From positions 3,162,001-3,226,000 of the forward strand of contig NZ_OV350343.1 in the NCBI RefSeq assembly GCF_923868895.1: a stretch of 64,000 nucleotides of DNA, read 5' to 3'. Shown here piece by piece: positions 30,557 to 40,319 of the stretch. The notes under the pieces were generated by a model. It saw only the letters and a program-made list of their open reading frames with translations. It was not told the origin of the DNA and did no database searches. The number at the start of each line of letters is the position of its first letter. Positions within the stretch are counted from its first letter, which is position 1. The position numbers were made by a program, and so were the translations under genes. This DNA is from Halomonas sp. TD01 (lineage in GTDB: Bacteria > Pseudomonadota > Gammaproteobacteria > Pseudomonadales > Halomonadaceae).

Positions 30557-31816
30557 TTACAGTGTAAATTTAGGCAGTTTTTGCTCAACTTTTGCAAGTT
30601 TCAGCTTGGCTACCTTTGGCAGGCCATTTTCAAACGGTGGAAAATCTTCGCCCTGGATGAGCGGAGAGAGATATGCTCGGCAGGCTGGCGTAATCGCAAA
30701 TCCGTTTTCGCTGATAAAGTCCCGGGGCATGAATTTTTCTTGGTTGGCCACTTGCGACAGTGGGGCCGAGATCACATCCCACTGATAGGGCTCCTGTGAA
30801 ATACGGCGTATGGCAGGCATCATGGCATTTTTGCCCGCGAGCGCTAATGTTACTGCCTCGCGGCCCACGGCATAGGCTTGCTCAACGTCGGTCTTAGAAG
30901 CCAAGTGGCGCGCGGCACGCTGTAAATAATCAGCAACTGCCCAGTGATATTTGTAGCCAAGGTCTTGCTTCACCATGCCTGCAAGTGTTGGTGCTACGCC
31001 ACCTAATTGACGGTGACCAAAGGCATCTGTATTGCCAGCATCGGCAAGAAAGGTGCCATCTTCATAGCGTGCGCCTTCAGAGACAACGATGACACAGTAA
31101 CCGTATTTCTGAACGCACTCTTCAACGCGCGCCATGACCGCTTTACGGTCAAATGAAATTTCAGGAAAGATAATCAAATGGGGCGGTTCGCCTTCACTTT
31201 CTCCCGCTAAACCACCCGCCGCTGCAATCCAGCCAGCATGACGGCCCATGACTTCCAGGACGAACACCTTAGTAGATGTTGCGCACATGGATGCAATATC
31301 CAGCGAGGCTTCAAGCGTAGAAGTGGCAATATACTTGGCAACGCTGCCAAACCCTGGGCTGTTATCAGTAATCGGCAGGTCGTTATCAACGGTTTTCGGT
31401 ACATGAATCGCTGTCAACGGGTAGCCAAGCTTTTCAGACAGTTGAGACACCTTCAGGCAGGTGTCTGCGCTATCACCGCCGCCATTGTAGAAGAAGTAAC
31501 GAATATCGTGGGCTTTGAAGACCTCGATTAAGCGTTCATATTGAGCACGGTGAGTATCAATATCTTTCAACTTATAGCGGCAGGAGCCAAATGCACCGCC
31601 AGGCGTGTGGCGCAAGGCAGCAATGGACGCATCGCTCTCTTGAGTCACATCAATGAGGTCTTCCGTTAAGGCGCCGATAATGCCGTTATGACCGGCATAT
31701 ACCTTGCCAATCTGGTCGGGCGCTTGTCTGCAAGCTTCGATAACGCCGCAGGCGCTGGCATTGATGACGGCGGTAACGCCACCGGACTGGGCGTAAAAGG
31801 CATTATGCTGGGCCAT
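30557..31816 (-). CDS. pfp: Pyrophosphate-dependent 6-phosphofructokinase
   Basis: This enzyme phosphorylates fructose 6-phosphate using PPi rather than ATP and is reversible, so it works in glycolysis and gluconeogenesis. The 419-residue protein has the start FYAQSGGVTAVINAS, the motif NGGGDSADT with Asp where ATP enzymes have Gly, and PKTVDNDLP, where the Lys is typical of PPi-dependent forms. EVMGRHAGWIAA is also conserved. No regulatory duplication is seen. It is monocistronic, convergent with the pseudokinase gene. Confidence 0.92.
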   Translation of the reverse strand: MAQHNAFYAQSGGVTAVINASACGVIEACRQAPDQIGKVYAGHNGIIGALTEDLIDVTQESDASIAALRHTPGGAFGSCRYKLKDIDTHRAQYERLIEVFKAHDIRYFFYNGGGDSADTCLKVSQLSEKLGYPLTAIHVPKTVDNDLPITDNSPGFGSVAKYIATSTLEASLDIASMCATSTKVFVLEVMGRHAGWIAAAGGLAGESEGEPPHLIIFPEISFDRKAVMARVEECVQKYGYCVIVVSEGARYEDGTFLADAGNTDAFGHRQLGGVAPTLAGMVKQDLGYKYHWAVADYLQRAARHLASKTDVEQAYAVGREAVTLALAGKNAMMPAIRRISQEPYQWDVISAPLSQVANQEKFMPRDFISENGFAITPACRAYLSPLIQGEDFPPFENGLPKVAKLKLAKVEQKLPKFTL

Positions 31817-32014
31817 GGAAACGTCTCATCTCCTGAAAACGGGTGGTTAAAGCAGTATTCAAGCAAAGGAAAATAACGTTCCTTTGCTTGTGTTAATAAT
31901 CGTTCGTTTAAAAGCGTGCGCCAATGGCACGCTGTGACAACTGATCGTGCAATAGTGAGGCTTACCGCGGCGAAGTTTAGCGTAAAGCAAGTGCAGGTGC
32001 ATCTTGCAGGCTTG

Positions 32015-32683
32015 TTACTCGCTGTCGTCCAGCTCCTGCTCCTGCTGAGCTAGCCGCCATCCCCCTAAGTCTTTATAGCGATTGACCATCGCACAAAAGA
32101 GCTCTGCTGTACGTTCGGTATCATAGCGGGCCGAATGGGCAGATTTGTTATCAAATTCGATACCTGCCGCGCGGCAAGCACGGGCAAGCACTGTTTGACC
32201 GTACACAAAGCCCGCTAACGTTGCTGTATCAAAGCTGGAAAAGGGGTGAAACGGGTTCCGCTTTACGCTACAGCGATTCGCCGCTGCATTGAGAAAACCA
32301 TGATCAAAGGCGGCATTGTGACCAACGAGTATTGCCCGTGAGCAGCCGTGTGCCTTGATTGATTTTCGGATAGGACGAAAAATTTCACCTAGCGCTTCAG
32401 ATTCGCTTAGCGCCACTTGGCGACGTAGCGGGTCGTCAAGATTAATGCCTGTGAAATCAAGGGCAGACTGTTCAACGTTTGCGCCTTCGAACGGATGGAT
32501 GTGATACGCATAAGTGGCATCGGGTAATAAGTTACCGTCAGGATCCATGGTGAGCGTCACGGCGGCAATTTCGAGTACTGCGTCACTTTGGGAGTTAAAC
32601 CCACCCGTTTCTAAATCAATGACAACCGGCAGATAACTGCGAAAACGTTCGGCCATCAATTCGCGGGCAAATGCCTCGCTCAT
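32015..32683 (-). CDS. rnt: Ribonuclease T
   Basis: RNase T is a DEDDh 3'-5' exoribonuclease that trims the 3' ends of tRNA and other stable RNAs and turns over the CCA end. The 222-residue protein shows exonuclease motif [11 protein letters not shown], motif II around [12 protein letters not shown], and motif [17 protein letters not shown] with the His and Asp. The [14 protein letters not shown] segment is typical of RNase T. AAGGAG lies nine bases before the ATG. It is divergent from argG. Confidence 0.96.
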   Translation of the reverse strand: MSEAFARELMAERFRSYLPVVIDLETGGFNSQSDAVLEIAAVTLTMDPDGNLLPDATYAYHIHPFEGANVEQSALDFTGINLDDPLRRQVALSESEALGEIFRPIRKSIKAHGCSRAILVGHNAAFDHGFLNAAANRCSVKRNPFHPFSSFDTATLAGFVYGQTVLARACRAAGIEFDNKSAHSARYDTERTAELFCAMVNRYKDLGGWRLAQQEQELDDSE

Positions 32684-32892
32684 GCAGCTCTCCTTAGTAA
32701 AGCGAGTAATTAGTCAGAATAAGCGGTTAAAGCAACCCCTTTGTTGGCTATGATTCTAGCAGCTTTACCCCTAAGGCGTCGTTGACGGTATTCGCTGAGC
32801 ATTGAGAGCGCTATACTCGGAGTTTGTGTTATTGCACTGCGCACGGCGCGGTGTAGTTTGGTGAACTACTTTTCATAAACAAGGAGCAAAGA

Positions 32893-34113
32893 ATGTCCGA
32901 TGTCAAAAAGGTTGTGCTGGCGTATTCAGGCGGCCTGGACACATCCGTTATCGTTAAGTGGTTGCAAGAGACCTACAACTGCGAGGTAGTGACCTTTACA
33001 GCCGACATCGGTCAAGGTGAAGAAGTCGAGCCCGCACGCGCTAAAGCTCAAGCACTAGGTGTTAAAGAGATCTACATCGAAGACCTTCGCGAGGAGTTTG
33101 TTCGCGACTATGTCTTCCCAATGTTCCGAGCAAACACCATCTATGAAGGCGAGTATTTACTCGGCACCTCTATCGCTCGTCCGTTGATTGCTAAGCGCTT
33201 GATTGAAATTGCTAATGAGACGGGGGCAGATGCCATTTCTCACGGTGCAACGGGTAAAGGTAACGATCAGGTTCGTTTTGAATTGGGTGGCTACGCACTC
33301 AAACCGGGTGTGAAGGTTATTGCTCCTTGGCGTCTGTGGGATCTCACTTCTCGTGAGAAGTTGATGGCCTACTGCGAAGAGCACAAAATTCCCGTTGATT
33401 TTTCGAATAAAAAGAAAAAATCACCGTATTCCATGGATGCCAACCTGCTGCATATTTCTTATGAAGGCGGCATTTTGGAAGACCCATGGGCCGAAGCAGA
33501 AGAAGACATGTGGCGTTGGAGCGTTTCTCCCGAAGCCGCGCCTGAGCAGCCTACTTATGTAGAGCTGACCTTTGAAAATGGCGATATTGTGGCCATCGAT
33601 GGTGAAGCACTTAAGCCTCATGAAGTGCTTGAAAAGCTTAACAAGCTAGGGGGCGATAACGGTATTGGCCGCCTAGACATTGTTGAAAACCGCTACGTCG
33701 GTATGAAGTCCCGTGGCTGTTACGAAACGCCTGGGGGCACGATCATGCTCCGCGCTCACCGCGCTATCGAGTCACTGACCCTTGACCGTGAAGAAGCACA
33801 CTTGAAAGATCAACTGATGCCTAAATACGCAGAAGTGATCTATAACGGTTATTGGTGGAGCCCTGAGCGCCGTATGCTGCAAGCGGCGATCGACGAAACG
33901 CAGAAAAACGTAGCGGGCGTTGTTCGCATGAAACTCTACAAAGGCAATGCAACGGTTGTGGGGCGTAAGTCAGACCAGTCGTTGTTTGATGAGTCTATTG
34001 CAACATTTGAAGATGATGCAGGCGCGTACGATCAAAAAGACGCAGAAGGCTTTATTAAGCTGAATGCATTACGTCTTCGTATTGCTGCCGGTAAAGGTCG
34101 TCAACAGAGCTAA
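32893..34113 (+). CDS. argG: Argininosuccinate synthase
   Basis: ArgG joins citrulline and aspartate using ATP, the penultimate step of arginine synthesis. The 406-residue protein begins with the PP-loop [14 protein letters not shown], contains the substrate motif [15 protein letters not shown] and [11 protein letters not shown], and has the normal length for the short (type 1) form. AAGGAG lies eight bases before the ATG. A near-consensus -10 (TATACT, 32812-32817) lies upstream, but no -35 with proper spacing stood out. Confidence 0.97.
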   Translation: MSDVKKVVLAYSGGLDTSVIVKWLQETYNCEVVTFTADIGQGEEVEPARAKAQALGVKEIYIEDLREEFVRDYVFPMFRANTIYEGEYLLGTSIARPLIAKRLIEIANETGADAISHGATGKGNDQVRFELGGYALKPGVKVIAPWRLWDLTSREKLMAYCEEHKIPVDFSNKKKKSPYSMDANLLHISYEGGILEDPWAEAEEDMWRWSVSPEAAPEQPTYVELTFENGDIVAIDGEALKPHEVLEKLNKLGGDNGIGRLDIVENRYVGMKSRGCYETPGGTIMLRAHRAIESLTLDREEAHLKDQLMPKYAEVIYNGYWWSPERRMLQAAIDETQKNVAGVVRMKLYKGNATVVGRKSDQSLFDESIATFEDDAGAYDQKDAEGFIKLNALRLRIAAGKGRQQS

Positions 34114-34120
34114 GCATGCT

Positions 34121-34151
34121 AAGCGGCCGGCCAGTGTCTGGCCGCTTTTAT
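34121..34151 (+). terminator. Rho-independent terminator of argG
   Basis: An eight-base-pair stem (34121-34128 with 34140-34147) is followed by TTTATT. It starts eight bases after the argG stop and sits before the HlyU-like gene, which may be expressed partly by read-through. Confidence 0.75.
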
Positions 34152-34166
34152 TGCAGGGGAGTCCGA

Positions 34167-34493
34167 ATGTTTAAAAAACTATTTTCTGGCCTGTTGGGTG
34201 GCGCGGGTGCGGGAGACGCGGAAGGAAGCACCAAAGCGGCCGAGCCAGTTGAATATAAAGAGTATTTAATTGTATCTCAGCCTGATAACCAAAGCGGACA
34301 ATTTCGAGTTAGTGGCTGGATTCGTAAGTTAGATGGCGAAGGCGTTACTCACGAGCATCGCTTTGAGCGCTCTGACATGCTGCCGGGTCGTGACGCCTGC
34401 GATGCAATGATGGTCGCTAAAGCGCAGCGCTTTATTGATGAAGTGGGTGAGGATATGTTTACGCCTGATCCTCGCAATGCCAGCGAAGCCTAG
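34167..34493 (+). CDS. HlyU family protein
   Basis: This 108-residue small protein has an N-terminal MFKKLFSGLLGG segment and a domain (EYKEYLIVSQPDNQSGQFRVSGWI ... HRFERSDMLPGRDACDAMMVAKAQRFIDEVG) characteristic of the HlyU family. That family is named after a Vibrio haemolysin activator, but many members are short proteins of unknown role. The start at 34167 has GGGGAG upstream. It could be co-transcribed with the DUF294 gene 35 bases downstream. Confidence 0.8.
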   Translation: MFKKLFSGLLGGAGAGDAEGSTKAAEPVEYKEYLIVSQPDNQSGQFRVSGWIRKLDGEGVTHEHRFERSDMLPGRDACDAMMVAKAQRFIDEVGEDMFTPDPRNASEA

Positions 34494-34528
34494 CAAGTTT
34501 TCTATTACGTTTAGTTGAGGAGCGGCGT

Positions 34529-35656
34529 ATGCGCATCGTATACCGTGCTTCACCTTGGCGCTCCTTGGTTAGTCTTGGCGGTTCGTTGGACACCTCAACG
34601 CTAACCGCACCATTACGCGATTTTCACGCGAATGCCTGTCTCTTTAAACCGTCCTTATCTGACGCCTATGCTGCACAGCTCTCTTTTGTTGAGACATTGG
34701 TGCGTTATGACCTGCCTGCTTGGCGTATTAGTGAACTCATCAGTGACCACAATGCTTGGCTTTATCGTCAATCGATTGCAATGGCGCTGGATGAGATGCA
34801 GGCACAAGGATGGGGGAAACCGCCGGTCGATTACTGTGTTCTGACGCTTGGTTCGGCGGCTCGCTTTGAAAGCTTATTGGGTCCTGATCAGGACAACGCA
34901 CTAATTATTGGCGACTACCCTGATGCTAGACACGTTGAAATTGATGGCTATTTTCAGGCACTAGGCGAACGTTTTACACAACGTTTAGATGAGGCAGGCA
35001 TTCCGCTTTGCCGTGGCCATGTTATGGCGCGCTGGCCAATGTGGCGCAAACGTCTGAGTGAATGGCAGCAGCAATTTGAAATTTGGAGTGCTGACCGTCA
35101 GGTTAAGCGGGTACAGCAAACCAATATATGGCTCGATTTTTATCCTGTGGCAGGGAACGCTGAGCTTGCACAGACGTTAGGCCAATGGGTGCGCTCCACA
35201 CTCTCGAACGCGCCTTTATTCATGAATGAAATGGCGATGTTGCTGGATGAGTTGCCGGTGGCGCTTGACCGATTTGGCCGCATCGCTTCACATCCTGCAT
35301 TAGCCGCTCCTCATGACCAAGCGGTCGATCTTAAGCATCAGGGTTTGATGCCGTTAATTAGCGCTGCCCGGTTGCTCTGTGTGCGGTACCAGCGAAGTGA
35401 GATAGGCACTCGTGAACGGTTAGCGGCGCTCGCTCATTTCACTAGTGCGTTGACGAAGGAGCAATCGAACTTACTGCTAGCCGCTTTTAACCGTATGCAG
35501 CACTTGCTTCTAGAGCAGCAGCGCCACAATAAGTCTCACGGGCAAACAGCAGACGGATGGGTGGACCTGCGACGTCTTCGTGATGATGAGCGATTACTGC
35601 TGAAGTTTGATTTGCAGCAGATCAAAGCGTTTGTTAATCAGGTAAATAAGGCATAA
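34529..35656 (+). CDS. DUF294 putative nucleotidyltransferase, stand-alone form
   Basis: This 375-residue protein has a DUF294 nucleotidyltransferase domain (about 70-210) with GSAARFESLLGPDQDNALI, keeping the GS, R/E and paired Asp of nucleotidyltransferase folds. A DUF294 C-terminal helical domain follows (about 240-370). Related proteins (GlnD-like uridylyltransferase relatives) often carry cyclic-nucleotide-binding and CBS domains; both are missing here, leaving a long N-terminal helix region instead. GAGGAG precedes the ATG. Such genes often neighbour an exonuclease and SSF-kinase cluster; here that cluster is about 10 kb away, beyond the T6SS cassette. Substrate unknown. Confidence 0.75.
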   Translation: MRIVYRASPWRSLVSLGGSLDTSTLTAPLRDFHANACLFKPSLSDAYAAQLSFVETLVRYDLPAWRISELISDHNAWLYRQSIAMALDEMQAQGWGKPPVDYCVLTLGSAARFESLLGPDQDNALIIGDYPDARHVEIDGYFQALGERFTQRLDEAGIPLCRGHVMARWPMWRKRLSEWQQQFEIWSADRQVKRVQQTNIWLDFYPVAGNAELAQTLGQWVRSTLSNAPLFMNEMAMLLDELPVALDRFGRIASHPALAAPHDQAVDLKHQGLMPLISAARLLCVRYQRSEIGTRERLAALAHFTSALTKEQSNLLLAAFNRMQHLLLEQQRHNKSHGQTADGWVDLRRLRDDERLLLKFDLQQIKAFVNQVNKA

Positions 35657-35848
35657 CGCTTTGGACTGCTAGTGTTCGGGCATGGTTTGGTTCTCAAAAC
35701 TTTGTAAGAGATCTCCTACCCCTTGTAAGCCATTGCCTACAAGACCGTAAACGATTGTTTAAAAGCACCTTTAGCGATTGCAGTTTGTGCTTAACACGCT
35801 ACGTTGGACGATTCTGACTTTTTCAGTAATGATCCAAGGAGCGGCACG

Positions 35849-37900
35849 ATGGCACAGGGAACGGGCCTACAATTCACCCTCTCGCTACCCGGAGCGAAGG
35901 ACACGGCGGTGGTGCGTTCTATCCACCGCGAGGCGCTGTCAGAGCCGTTTGTGCTCTCGGTGGAATTTGCCAGCCGTACCCATGACCTGTCGCCCTCTGA
36001 TTGTTTGGATCAGAATGCCACCCTGACGATCTGGCAGGATGGCGAGCCGCTGCGCCGCGTGCATGGCATCGTCAGTGAGTTTCATCGCGGTGACCGTGGT
36101 CACCGCCGCAGCTTTTATCGTGTCGAGATCCGCCCCGCCCTGTGGCGGCTCTCGCTGCGTCACAACGCACGTATCTTCCAAGACATCGCGCCGTTTGATG
36201 CCATCACCACCCTGGCCGATGAGCGCGGTCTTATCGACATGGGCGTGGCGGCCACCCGCGAGCCCGCCGAGCGTGAGTTTCTGGTTCAGTACCGCGAGAC
36301 GGATCTGGCCTTTATTGAGCGCTTAGCTGCCGAAGAGGGTTATTTCTACTTTCACGAGTTTGAGAATGCGGATGGCGGTCAACACCGTTTGGTGTTTGCT
36401 GATGCCTCGATCATGCTGCCCAACATCGGCGAGCGCACCTACCACGGCCGTGCGGGCGGCACACCGCCCCAGCGCCACCTGCGCAAGCTGCGTCAGGTCA
36501 GCCGCGTGCGTCCTGCCTCGGCCACGCTCAAGGATTACAGCTTTAAGAACCCCGCCTATGCACAGCGTCACCAGCATGAGGCTCGCGACCTGGAAGCACA
36601 TGCCCAGCGGGAGGATTACGAACACTTCGATTACCCAGGGCGCTATAAAAAAGACGCCTCCGGCAAGCTGTTTACCCGCCACCGCCTGGAAGCGCTGCGC
36701 GCTGATGCTACCACCGCCGAGGCGGAGAGTGACTTACCTGAACTGGCCCCCGGCCTGTGCTTTACCCTCACCGGCCACGACACGGAAAGCTTGAACCAGG
36801 AATGGCAAGTGGTCTCGGTGGTGCACTACGGGGAACAGCCCCAGGCCCTGGAAGAAGATGCCGCAGGGGGTGACGGCATGACCCGCTACCACAACGAGGT
36901 GGTAATCATGCCGCGGGATCAACCCTTTCGCCCGACGCCCACCCCCAAGCCCCGAGTCGATGGCCCTCAGGTGGCGTTCGTGGTCGGGCCAGAGGACGAA
37001 GAGATCTACTGCGACGAACATGGCCGCGTTAAAGTGCAATTTCCCTGGGACCGCTACGCCGAACCCAACGAGACCGCCAGTTGCTGGGTACGGGTTGCCC
37101 AAGGCTGGGCAGGCGGCGGCTACGGCAGTATGGCGATACCGCGGATCGGCCATGAGGTTATTGTCTCGTTTTTAGAAGGCGACCCAGATCAACCGCTGAT
37201 TACTGGCCGCACCTACCACGCCGTGAACGTGCCGCCTTATCCCTTGCCGGAACACAAAACCCGTACCGTCTTGCGCACCCAGAGTCACCACAGTGACGGC
37301 TTCAACGAACTGCGCTTTGACGACAAAACCGATCAAGAGCAGATCTGGCTCCACGCCCAAAAAGACCTGGAACTGCTGACCCTCAACGACCGCACCGAAG
37401 AAATCCGCCGACATAGCCACCTCACCGTTCACCACGACCGCCTCAGCGAGATCCACCACGATGATCACCTGACGGTACACGGCCAGCGCTTTGAACACAC
37501 CAAAGGCGCCCAACACTTAACCGTGGAAGGCACCATGCATATGCGGGCTGGGCAGGCGTGGCTGAGTGAAAGTGGCCGAGAACTGCATATTAAGGCGGGT
37601 CAAAAAGCGGTACTTGAAGCCGATGGTGAAATCACCATCAGGGCGGGTGGCAGCTTTATCAAGCTAAGTGCCAGCGGCATCACCATCGTTGGCCCCAAGG
37701 TTAAGATCAACGCGGGTGGCAGCCCTGGGCGAGGGAGTGGTCAGGCGGCAGCTGCGCCACTTTTACCTGGGTACGCAGTAGCAGAAGTGCATGAGCGTAT
37801 AGCACCTGTTTCACAGCGTTCGCTGCCAAAGGTCTGTGAAGAGTGCTGGAAAAAAGCGCTAACCGAAGGACAGAGTGCGATCCCTGGAGAAACACTGTGA
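35849..37900 (+). CDS. vgrG: Type VI secretion spike protein VgrG
   Basis: This 683-residue VgrG forms the trimeric spike at the tip of the T6SS tube. It shows the N-terminal gp27-like domain (about 1-380; FVLSVEFAS, RETDLAFIERLAAEEGYFYFHEF), the gp5 OB-fold (about 410-500; HGRVKVQFPWDR, WVRVAQGWAGGGYG), and the repetitive beta-helix needle (LTVHHDRLSEIHHDDHLTVHG). It ends with a short tail containing CEECW that may bind the adaptor or effector. The start at 35849 follows AAGGAG. Codon use looks more G/C-ending than in neighbouring genes, suggesting transfer. No tss genes are in the window, so it is an orphan vgrG. Confidence 0.95.
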   Translation: MAQGTGLQFTLSLPGAKDTAVVRSIHREALSEPFVLSVEFASRTHDLSPSDCLDQNATLTIWQDGEPLRRVHGIVSEFHRGDRGHRRSFYRVEIRPALWRLSLRHNARIFQDIAPFDAITTLADERGLIDMGVAATREPAEREFLVQYRETDLAFIERLAAEEGYFYFHEFENADGGQHRLVFADASIMLPNIGERTYHGRAGGTPPQRHLRKLRQVSRVRPASATLKDYSFKNPAYAQRHQHEARDLEAHAQREDYEHFDYPGRYKKDASGKLFTRHRLEALRADATTAEAESDLPELAPGLCFTLTGHDTESLNQEWQVVSVVHYGEQPQALEEDAAGGDGMTRYHNEVVIMPRDQPFRPTPTPKPRVDGPQVAFVVGPEDEEIYCDEHGRVKVQFPWDRYAEPNETASCWVRVAQGWAGGGYGSMAIPRIGHEVIVSFLEGDPDQPLITGRTYHAVNVPPYPLPEHKTRTVLRTQSHHSDGFNELRFDDKTDQEQIWLHAQKDLELLTLNDRTEEIRRHSHLTVHHDRLSEIHHDDHLTVHGQRFEHTKGAQHLTVEGTMHMRAGQAWLSESGRELHIKAGQKAVLEADGEITIRAGGSFIKLSASGITIVGPKVKINAGGSPGRGSGQAAAAPLLPGYAVAEVHERIAPVSQRSLPKVCEECWKKALTEGQSAIPGETL

Positions 37901-38760
37901 ATACTGATCTCGTTCCGCCATGGCAGAGTTCCAAATCGACACAAGCGCTTGAGGTTCAGCGCTATGCGTTGATAGAGCTAGCTCATCTGACGCTAGCTGC
38001 AAGAATGACACTGTTCGATGAGGTTGTTAGCAGTGACTACTGCTGGCCGTTGATCGACGATGCGGATCAACCGCACCTGAAGCGAGAAGGCCCATGGCTG
38101 CTAGAGATGCCTCATATCAATCTCGTTAAATTACAGCGGCTTGAAGGTATAACGTGTGCTTTGCACGGCTGGATAGAAAGTCCACTTAACGGGGGGGAGC
38201 TAGCGAGCGACTTGGCACCTGCTATGGTGGTGGAAAGCCCGCAAAAGCAGCGCTCATTGCTAAGGTTTTACCTTCCAAGTGTGATTACCCAACTATATAA
38301 AGATGCGCTTGATAATCCGGCGAATGCGCTATTTAAAGGTATCAGCGGCTGGTGGTACCGAGACGAAGCATCCGGTTGGGCGATGTTGAAGGGAAAAACA
38401 TCACCAACCCACCTTGCTCCGTGGCAGTTGAGCGTGAGTGAAGCCTGTTGGAAATCCCTGCACGGTGATCCCGAGGTTATGCAATTGGCTGCTGAATTAG
38501 TCGAGCTTTCACCGTCATTGTTTAAGGGCATATGTGTTTGCGAACGGCCTCGACAGGTAGCCAAAGCGCTTATTCAAGCAGATGACCACGGGCTGATCAC
38601 GACTAACGACAGAAGAGCGTTTACCTACGTGCAGTTAAGCGAAGGAGACGATGCCTGGGTTTCCGCGGAAAGGCTGGATTTATTGCAACGCGCTACCAGT
38701 GGTGAAGCTACGCTGGTTGATTTATTGGCAATCCATTCTCAGCAGGCCACGCCATGCTAG
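37897..38760 (+). CDS. DUF4123 T6SS adaptor (Tap/TEC family)
   Basis: This 287-residue protein is of the DUF4123 type, whose members load a specific effector onto VgrG. The recognisable stretches are the early YALIELAHL, the PWLLEMPH segment and RFYLPSVITQLYKDAL...FKGISGWWYRD. The start is GTG at 37897, overlapping the vgrG stop by four bases (GTGA), with GGAG seven bases upstream, so translation is coupled. Its own stop overlaps the next gene's ATG by seven bases (ATGCTAG). Position between vgrG and a Tle1-like effector fits an adaptor. Confidence 0.82.
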   Translation: MNTDLVPPWQSSKSTQALEVQRYALIELAHLTLAARMTLFDEVVSSDYCWPLIDDADQPHLKREGPWLLEMPHINLVKLQRLEGITCALHGWIESPLNGGELASDLAPAMVVESPQKQRSLLRFYLPSVITQLYKDALDNPANALFKGISGWWYRDEASGWAMLKGKTSPTHLAPWQLSVSEACWKSLHGDPEVMQLAAELVELSPSLFKGICVCERPRQVAKALIQADDHGLITTNDRRAFTYVQLSEGDDAWVSAERLDLLQRATSGEATLVDLLAIHSQQATPC

Positions 38761-39226
38761 TGCGTTGGGCAATTCGCCGTTATATGGATCTGTTACCCGC
38801 TTGGTTACAGGTGGTGTTAGTGGGCTTGGTGGTGGTCTGGCTCGGGTGGGGCATGCTGTTTGATACCTCAAAAAGTGGTGGGCTGGCAGGCTATAACCAT
38901 ACCGACAGGCCAATCTTTAGTTTTTGGGTAAATGATAATTGGGGGGAAGGAATATGAGTGCCTACTCGTGGGGTAGTTCCACCTGTTGCTGGTCTTTTAA
39001 AGGCGATCCGGTTGAGGTGGTGTGGATCCTAGACGTTACCCCAGAGAATATCGAAGCAGGGTTAGAAGAAGAAAAGCACAGCGTCACGCTACCGATGCCT
39101 GACTATAGCCAAGAAGATCAATACCTGCATGTGCATTTTTTACCTGATAACCAGGTGGATTTAGTGTGGAGCGAAGATATTCGTTCGCCAAAATTTGAGC
39201 AGTATCGTGGTTCAGGAGCTAATTGA
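38754..39226 (+). pseudogene. DUF3304-like membrane protein, frameshifted first copy (probable T6SS immunity)
   Basis: The 5' part (38754-38957) encodes a short N-terminus, one transmembrane helix (about residues 14-36) and YNHTDRPIFSFWV before a stop. The rest continues in the +2 frame from about 38939 (TCCWSFKGDPVEVVWIL to the end). Adding one G to the six-G run at 38941-38946 would restore one reading frame collinear with the intact copy at 39831-40319. The first about 120 bases differ from that copy at only three positions, then divergence rises. The NHTDR and CC motifs resemble DUF3304, found beside Tle1-type effectors. It could be a true pseudogene, a phase-variable gene in the off state, or a base-calling error. 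Confidence 0.7.
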
Positions 39227-39228
39227 AC

Positions 39229-39837
39229 ATGGATCAGACGACCATTGAGAATATATGCTCATTAAATTCAAGAAGTGTGAATAGCTATTCAGATCGTTTA
39301 GGGACTGACTGTCGTCAAGTGCTAGATATAGGGTTTTTCTTTGATGGGATGTCAAGAAACTTAGAAGCAGATCTACCAAATAATAGAGTTAGCAACATTG
39401 GGCGTTTATTTTTAGCTTATCCTTCAGAGGAAGAGAGTAAGCTTGCTACCCCGTTTCGTAGACTCTACTACCCTGGCCTGGGAACCACGTTTGACACCAG
39501 CCTTTCCGAAGACGTGACAGGGGCGGCGCGGCGAGCTCCTGGCGAGGCTCGCGATACCGCTGAAGGGCGGTTGCGCTCTAGCGGCCTGGAAGGCGCAGGC
39601 GAGGCGGTATCCAGTAGCCGTAATGGTCCATGGTACGAGGTGTTTGGACGTACGTTTAAGGTGTCGGTTACCCAGCCTTGGAACTGGGTCAAGCAAGCCA
39701 GAGACAGTGTTGTTCGTACTGGCTTTGAGGCGGTGGCGCCGCTCCGTGACACCTCCGTTGCCGCTAACCTATTAATAATGAGTGGCTTCTTTCTGCAGGG
39801 AGCTAATACGCGAACAAGGAATGATTTGCGATGCTAG
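39229..39837 (+). pseudogene. Truncated Tle1-like (DUF2235) effector, N-terminal fragment only
   Basis: This 202-residue reading frame matches the first about 190 residues of the full effector at 40312-42189: DCRQVLDIGFFFDG, VSNIG, YYPGLGTTFDTSLSEDVTG, and on to DTSVAANLL. It then diverges into a short unrelated tail (SGFFLQGANTRTRNDLRC) that ends across the start of the next gene. The whole catalytic region is missing, so it is not an active lipase. AGGAG lies ten bases before the ATG at 39229. The segment 39468-39775 is roughly 93 percent identical to the second copy by eye, while 39229-39467 is much more divergent. It looks like a relic left when a new effector cassette inserted. Confidence 0.78.
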
Positions 39838-40319
39838 TGCGTTGGGCAATTCGCCGTTATATGGATCTGTTACCCGTGTGGTTACAGGTGGTGTTAGTGG
39901 GCTTGGTAGTGGTCTGGCTCGGGTGGGGCATGCTGTTTGATACCTCAAAAAGTGGCTCTTTAATGGGACATAATCATACTGATAGGCCCGTTGGTAGTTT
40001 CTGGGTTGATGGTAACTGGGGGGGGAATCTATTTGCTTATTCTGGAGGCTTATACACAGGGGGGGGGACGACCTGCTGTTGGTCTTTTAAAGGCGACACG
40101 ATTGAGGTTGTGTGGATATTAAGTGTGACAGGAGAGCAGAAGCGGCAAGGCTTAGAGCAAGAAAGACACAGTGTCACGCTACCGATGCCTGACTATAGCC
40201 AAGAAGATCGGCGGCTTCACGTGCATTTTCTACCTGACAATAAAGTTGAGCTTGCCTGGAGTCCAGATTTGCAATCGCCGTTGTCACCCCGGCTTCAAAA
40301 GGAATTACATAATGATTGA
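39831..40319 (+). CDS. DUF3304-like membrane protein, intact copy (probable T6SS immunity)
   Basis: This 162-residue protein has a basic N-terminus, one transmembrane helix (about 14-36) and a probably periplasmic domain. NHTDRPVGSFWVDGNWGGN, a glycine stretch and TTCCWSFKGD match the general DUF3304 pattern; it ends with PMPDYSQEDRRLHVHFLPD. Location directly before a Tle1-like effector, and periplasmic orientation, suggest it protects against that effector; this is inference. It contains G runs of eight (40018-40025) and nine (40069-40077), which could slip. The stop overlaps the effector start by eight bases. Confidence 0.7.
   Translation: MLVRWAIRRYMDLLPVWLQVVLVGLVVVWLGWGMLFDTSKSGSLMGHNHTDRPVGSFWVDGNWGGNLFAYSGGLYTGGGTTCCWSFKGDTIEVVWILSVTGEQKRQGLEQERHSVTLPMPDYSQEDRRLHVHFLPDNKVELAWSPDLQSPLSPRLQKELHND

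Noticed and set aside
32782..32817. TTGACG and TATACT upstream of argG as a sigma-70 promoter
   Set aside because: The spacing is 24 bases, far from 17, so they do not form a pair; only the -10-like box is noted in the argG entry.
36323..37516. Long open frames antisense to vgrG
   Set aside because: They arise from the biased codon use of vgrG and resemble no protein family.
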